A stretch of DNA of 8,690 nucleotides from Paraprevotella sp. (GTDB lineage Bacteria > Bacteroidota > Bacteroidia > Bacteroidales > Bacteroidaceae): the NCBI GenBank assembly GCA_017425765.1, contig JAFOXE010000061.1, forward strand, positions 1-8,690, given 5' to 3'. Each line of letters begins with the position of its first letter. The first letter of the stretch is position 1. A program made the position numbers and the translations under genes. This document shows positions 6,776-8,690 of the stretch, one piece after another. Under the pieces are notes generated by a model, which did no database searches, was not told the origin of the DNA, and was given only the letters and a program-made list of their open reading frames with translations.

Positions 6776-7930
6776 ATGGACTACATCAATTTTATATTAG
6801 ACAAGTTCGTCGACTTCTGGACGTATACCGGCTTTGCCAACGGCGAATTGGGCAATTACATCATGATTCTCGTGGGTGCCCTGTTCATCTTCTTGGCCAT
6901 CACTAAAGATTGGGAACCTTTGTTGCTCATCCCCATCGGTTTGGGTATCATATTAGGAAACATCCCATTTAAGGCCATAGGTCTTGAAATCGGTTTGTAC
7001 GAAGATCATTCTGTTCTGAATTTCTTCTACCAAGGTGTGAAAAGCGGATGGTATCCCCCATTGATATTCCTTGGCATTGGTGCCATGACCGACTTTACGG
7101 CCCTGATAGCCAACCCCAAGTTATTGTTGGTGGGAGCATCTGCCCAATTTGGTATTTACGCAGCCTACATGGTGGCCCTGCTTTTAGGTTTCGAACCCAA
7201 CCAGGCCGCAGGTATTGCCATTATTGGTGGTGCCGATGGTCCTACGGCCATCTTCCTATCCTCTAAACTTGCGCCCAACCTAATGGGAGCCATCGCTGTG
7301 TGTGCCTATTCATACATGGCTTTGGTGCCGCTCATTCAACGCCCTATCATGCGCGCCCTTACAACCGACAAGGAACGCCGCATCCGCATGAAACCGGCAC
7401 GCGAGGTTACTCAACGCGAGAAGATTCTCTTCCCCATCATTGGCCTTTTGATTACCGCTTTCGTAGTACCTTCAGGTCTTCCATTATTGGGAGTACTCTT
7501 CTTCGGAAACTTATTGAGAGAAAGCACCAAAACTACCCGCTTGGCCAACACTGCCGGCAGTGCATTGAACGACATTGTGGTAATGCTTCTTGGTTTAACC
7601 GTAGGCTGCTCTACACAGGCCAGTGAATTCCTTACCACCGATACCATTAAGATATTCGCGTTGGGTGCTTCTGCCTTTGTCATTGCTACCGCTTCGGGTG
7701 TTCTTTTTGTTAAGTTCTTCAACCTATTCTTGCCCGAGGGCCGCAAAATCAATCCGCTGATTGGTAATGCCGGTGTGTCGGCCGTACCTATGGCAGCCCG
7801 TATCTCGCACGAACAAGGTTTGAAATACGACCCTAAGAACTACTTGATTATGCACGCCATGGGGCCGAATGTGGCCGGTGTAATCGGCTCGGCTGTAGCA
7901 GCCGGTGTGCTTTTGGGCTTCTTAAGCTAA
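6776..7930 (+). CDS. mmdB: Sodium-pumping decarboxylase beta subunit, OadB/MmdB family
   Basis: A 384-residue inner-membrane protein that decarboxylates carboxy-biotin and couples this to Na+ export. It has many hydrophobic helices and a few polar loops (for example 193-215, rich in Arg and Lys). Residues shown by mutagenesis to matter in Klebsiella OadB can be matched by motif: Asp154 in GGADGPTAIF (151-160) for Asp203, Tyr180 in AYSYMALVP for Tyr229, and Asn326, Gly330 and Ser335 in KINPLIGNAGVSAVPMAAR (324-342) for Asn373, Gly377 and Ser382. The C-terminal MHAMGPNVAGVIGSAVAAG is also a family hallmark. With the full set of sodium-site residues, an active pump is expected. Length is normal for short OadB forms (about 375-435). 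It is the last gene of the operon and is followed by a strong terminator. Confidence 0.96.
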   Translation: MDYINFILDKFVDFWTYTGFANGELGNYIMILVGALFIFLAITKDWEPLLLIPIGLGIILGNIPFKAIGLEIGLYEDHSVLNFFYQGVKSGWYPPLIFLGIGAMTDFTALIANPKLLLVGASAQFGIYAAYMVALLLGFEPNQAAGIAIIGGADGPTAIFLSSKLAPNLMGAIAVCAYSYMALVPLIQRPIMRALTTDKERRIRMKPAREVTQREKILFPIIGLLITAFVVPSGLPLLGVLFFGNLLRESTKTTRLANTAGSALNDIVVMLLGLTVGCSTQASEFLTTDTIKIFALGASAFVIATASGVLFVKFFNLFLPEGRKINPLIGNAGVSAVPMAARISHEQGLKYDPKNYLIMHAMGPNVAGVIGSAVAAGVLLGFLS

Positions 7931-7977
7931 GAAACACACACTCATGTAGCACCTCACTACACGAGTATATAGAACAC

Positions 7978-8021
7978 AAAGAGATGCAGGCCTCGACAAC
8001 GCGAGGTCTGCATCTCTTTTT
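7978..8021 (+). terminator. Intrinsic terminator of the decarboxylase operon
   Basis: GAGATGCAGGCCTCG (7981-7995) pairs with CGAGGTCTGCATCTC (8002-8016) over 15 bp with one G-U wobble, around a 6-nt loop ACAACG (7996-8001). A T-run at 8017-8021 follows, and AAA at 7978-7980 can pair with part of it. It lies about 50 bp after the beta-subunit stop. The A-run on the left arm means it could also work on the other strand, though no gene there needs it. Confidence 0.93.
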
Positions 8022-8090
8022 ATACACATGCAAATGTGATTAAGACGAGTTAAAATTGCGAAAGTAATCCACCGAGCAACTTATTTTCAT

Positions 8091-8098
8091 TACCTTTG
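8091..8098 (+). promoter_or_regulatory. -7 box immediately upstream of mnmA
   Basis: TACCTTTG matches the Bacteroidota -7 consensus TAnnTTTG exactly. No TTTG is found near the expected -33 position (8068-8071 reads TCCA). Only six bases separate the box from the mnmA ATG at 8105, so transcription would start at or within a few bases of the start codon. With the terminator just upstream, mnmA appears to be an independent transcription unit. Confidence 0.6.
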
Positions 8099-8104
8099 CA
8101 TTAT

Positions 8105-8690
8105 ATGGAAACAAATAGACGCAACAACAGAGTGCTCGTGGGCATGTCGGGAGGCATCGATAGCTCGGCCGTGTGCATGATGCTCCAAGACCAAGGTTAC
8201 GAGGTGGTGGGCATCACCATGCGCGTATGGGACCTTCCCCGCCATTTTTCCTCTGCCAGCCAAGAGTTTCCCAACTTCATTCTCGAGGCCAAGGAATTGG
8301 CAGCCCGATTGGGGATAGAACATCATGTGGCCGACGAACGAACGGGCTTCAAATCCATCGTAGTAAACGACTTCGTAACACAATACCTTAAAGGGCGCAC
8401 TCCCAACCCTTGCGTCATGTGTAACCCTCTATTCAAATTTCGCATGCTCACAGAGTGGGCTGACCGTTTGAATTGTGCCCATATAGCTACCGGACACTAT
8501 GTCCAAGTAAAAGAGAACGACGGACGCCACTATATATATTGTGGCACAGATGCGCAAAAAGACCAGAGCTACTTTCTGTGGCGATTGGGACAAGATGTAT
8601 TAGCACGCTGCATATTCCCCTTGGGCGGAATGAAGAAACCGGAAGTAAGAGCCTATCTTGACCGCAAAGGCTATGCCGTGAAAGCTAAGG
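8105..8690 (+). CDS. mnmA: tRNA-specific 2-thiouridylase MnmA, 3' end cut off by the window edge
   Basis: Adds sulfur to U34 in the anticodon of Lys, Glu and Gln tRNAs, using ATP and a persulfide relay; cytoplasmic. The visible 195 residues cover the N-terminal PP-loop ATPase: SGGIDSS (15-21) is the pyrophosphate-binding loop, [15 protein letters not shown] (98-112) carries the catalytic Cys106, then ATGHY (128-132) and [12 protein letters not shown] (152-163). Compared with E. coli MnmA, the residue three before the catalytic cysteine is Cys103 instead of Asp, a variant I recall from other phyla. About 160-190 residues, including the second catalytic cysteine and the C-terminal beta-barrel, lie beyond the window. 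The ATG at 8105 places the PP-loop at the usual distance from the N-terminus. Bacteroides genomes often carry several MnmA paralogues, and which one this is cannot be settled here. Confidence 0.94.
   Translation, partial: METNRRNNRVLVGMSGGIDSSAVCMMLQDQGYEVVGITMRVWDLPRHFSSASQEFPNFILEAKELAARLGIEHHVADERTGFKSIVVNDFVTQYLKGRTPNPCVMCNPLFKFRMLTEWADRLNCAHIATGHYVQVKENDGRHYIYCGTDAQKDQSYFLWRLGQDVLARCIFPLGGMKKPEVRAYLDRKGYAVKAK

Overview
The window reads as chromosomal core sequence from a Bacteroidota member, most likely order Bacteroidales and close to Prevotella or Bacteroides. The reasons are: promoter elements of the Bacteroidota type (a -7 box TAnnTTTG before four transcription units, one with a TTTG -33 box at 19 bp spacing), A-rich leaders without clear Shine-Dalgarno sites, a Gln-first mature secreted domain, protein families typical of the group (lamin-tail OadG protein, cytidylate kinase-like P-loop protein, MnmA of the NPCxxCN type), and moderate GC content. 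The exact genus cannot be fixed from the sequence alone.

Left half, all on the minus strand. From the middle outwards there is a MATE transporter (2161-3504), then a cytidylate kinase-like P-loop protein (1506-2141, 19 bp after the MATE stop), then a YfcE-type metallophosphoesterase (1018-1509, overlapping the kinase-like gene by ATGA). These look like one operon. Next comes dTDP-glucose 4,6-dehydratase (918 to beyond base 1). It has a GTG start and its own near-consensus promoter, and it is cut by the window edge.

The 252-bp gap 3505-3756 is a divergent promoter region. It has one TATCTTTG box on each strand, and a hairpin can form at the predicted 5' end of the rightward mRNA.

Right half, plus strand. 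A tight four-gene operon encodes a membrane-bound, biotin-dependent, sodium-translocating acyl-CoA decarboxylase, most likely methylmalonyl-CoA decarboxylase. The parts are the carboxyltransferase alpha subunit (3757-5310), an OadG-like small membrane subunit carrying a secreted lamin-tail domain (5332-6291), the biotin carrier (6319-6768) and the OadB-type sodium-pump subunit (6776-7930). The carboxyltransferase moves CO2 from the acyl-CoA to biotin on the carrier. The beta subunit then releases CO2 and exports Na+, and the OadG-like protein probably holds the soluble parts at the membrane. In propionate-forming Bacteroidota this step conserves energy at the end of the succinate-propionate route. 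A strong intrinsic terminator closes the operon. After it comes the start of mnmA (8105 to the right edge), with a -7 box so close to the ATG that the mRNA may be almost leaderless.

Most of the window is ordinary housekeeping metabolism. The least explained parts are the extracytoplasmic lamin-tail domain fused to the pump subunit and the MATE / kinase-like / phosphoesterase operon. I saw no mobile element, CRISPR array, tRNA or rRNA.
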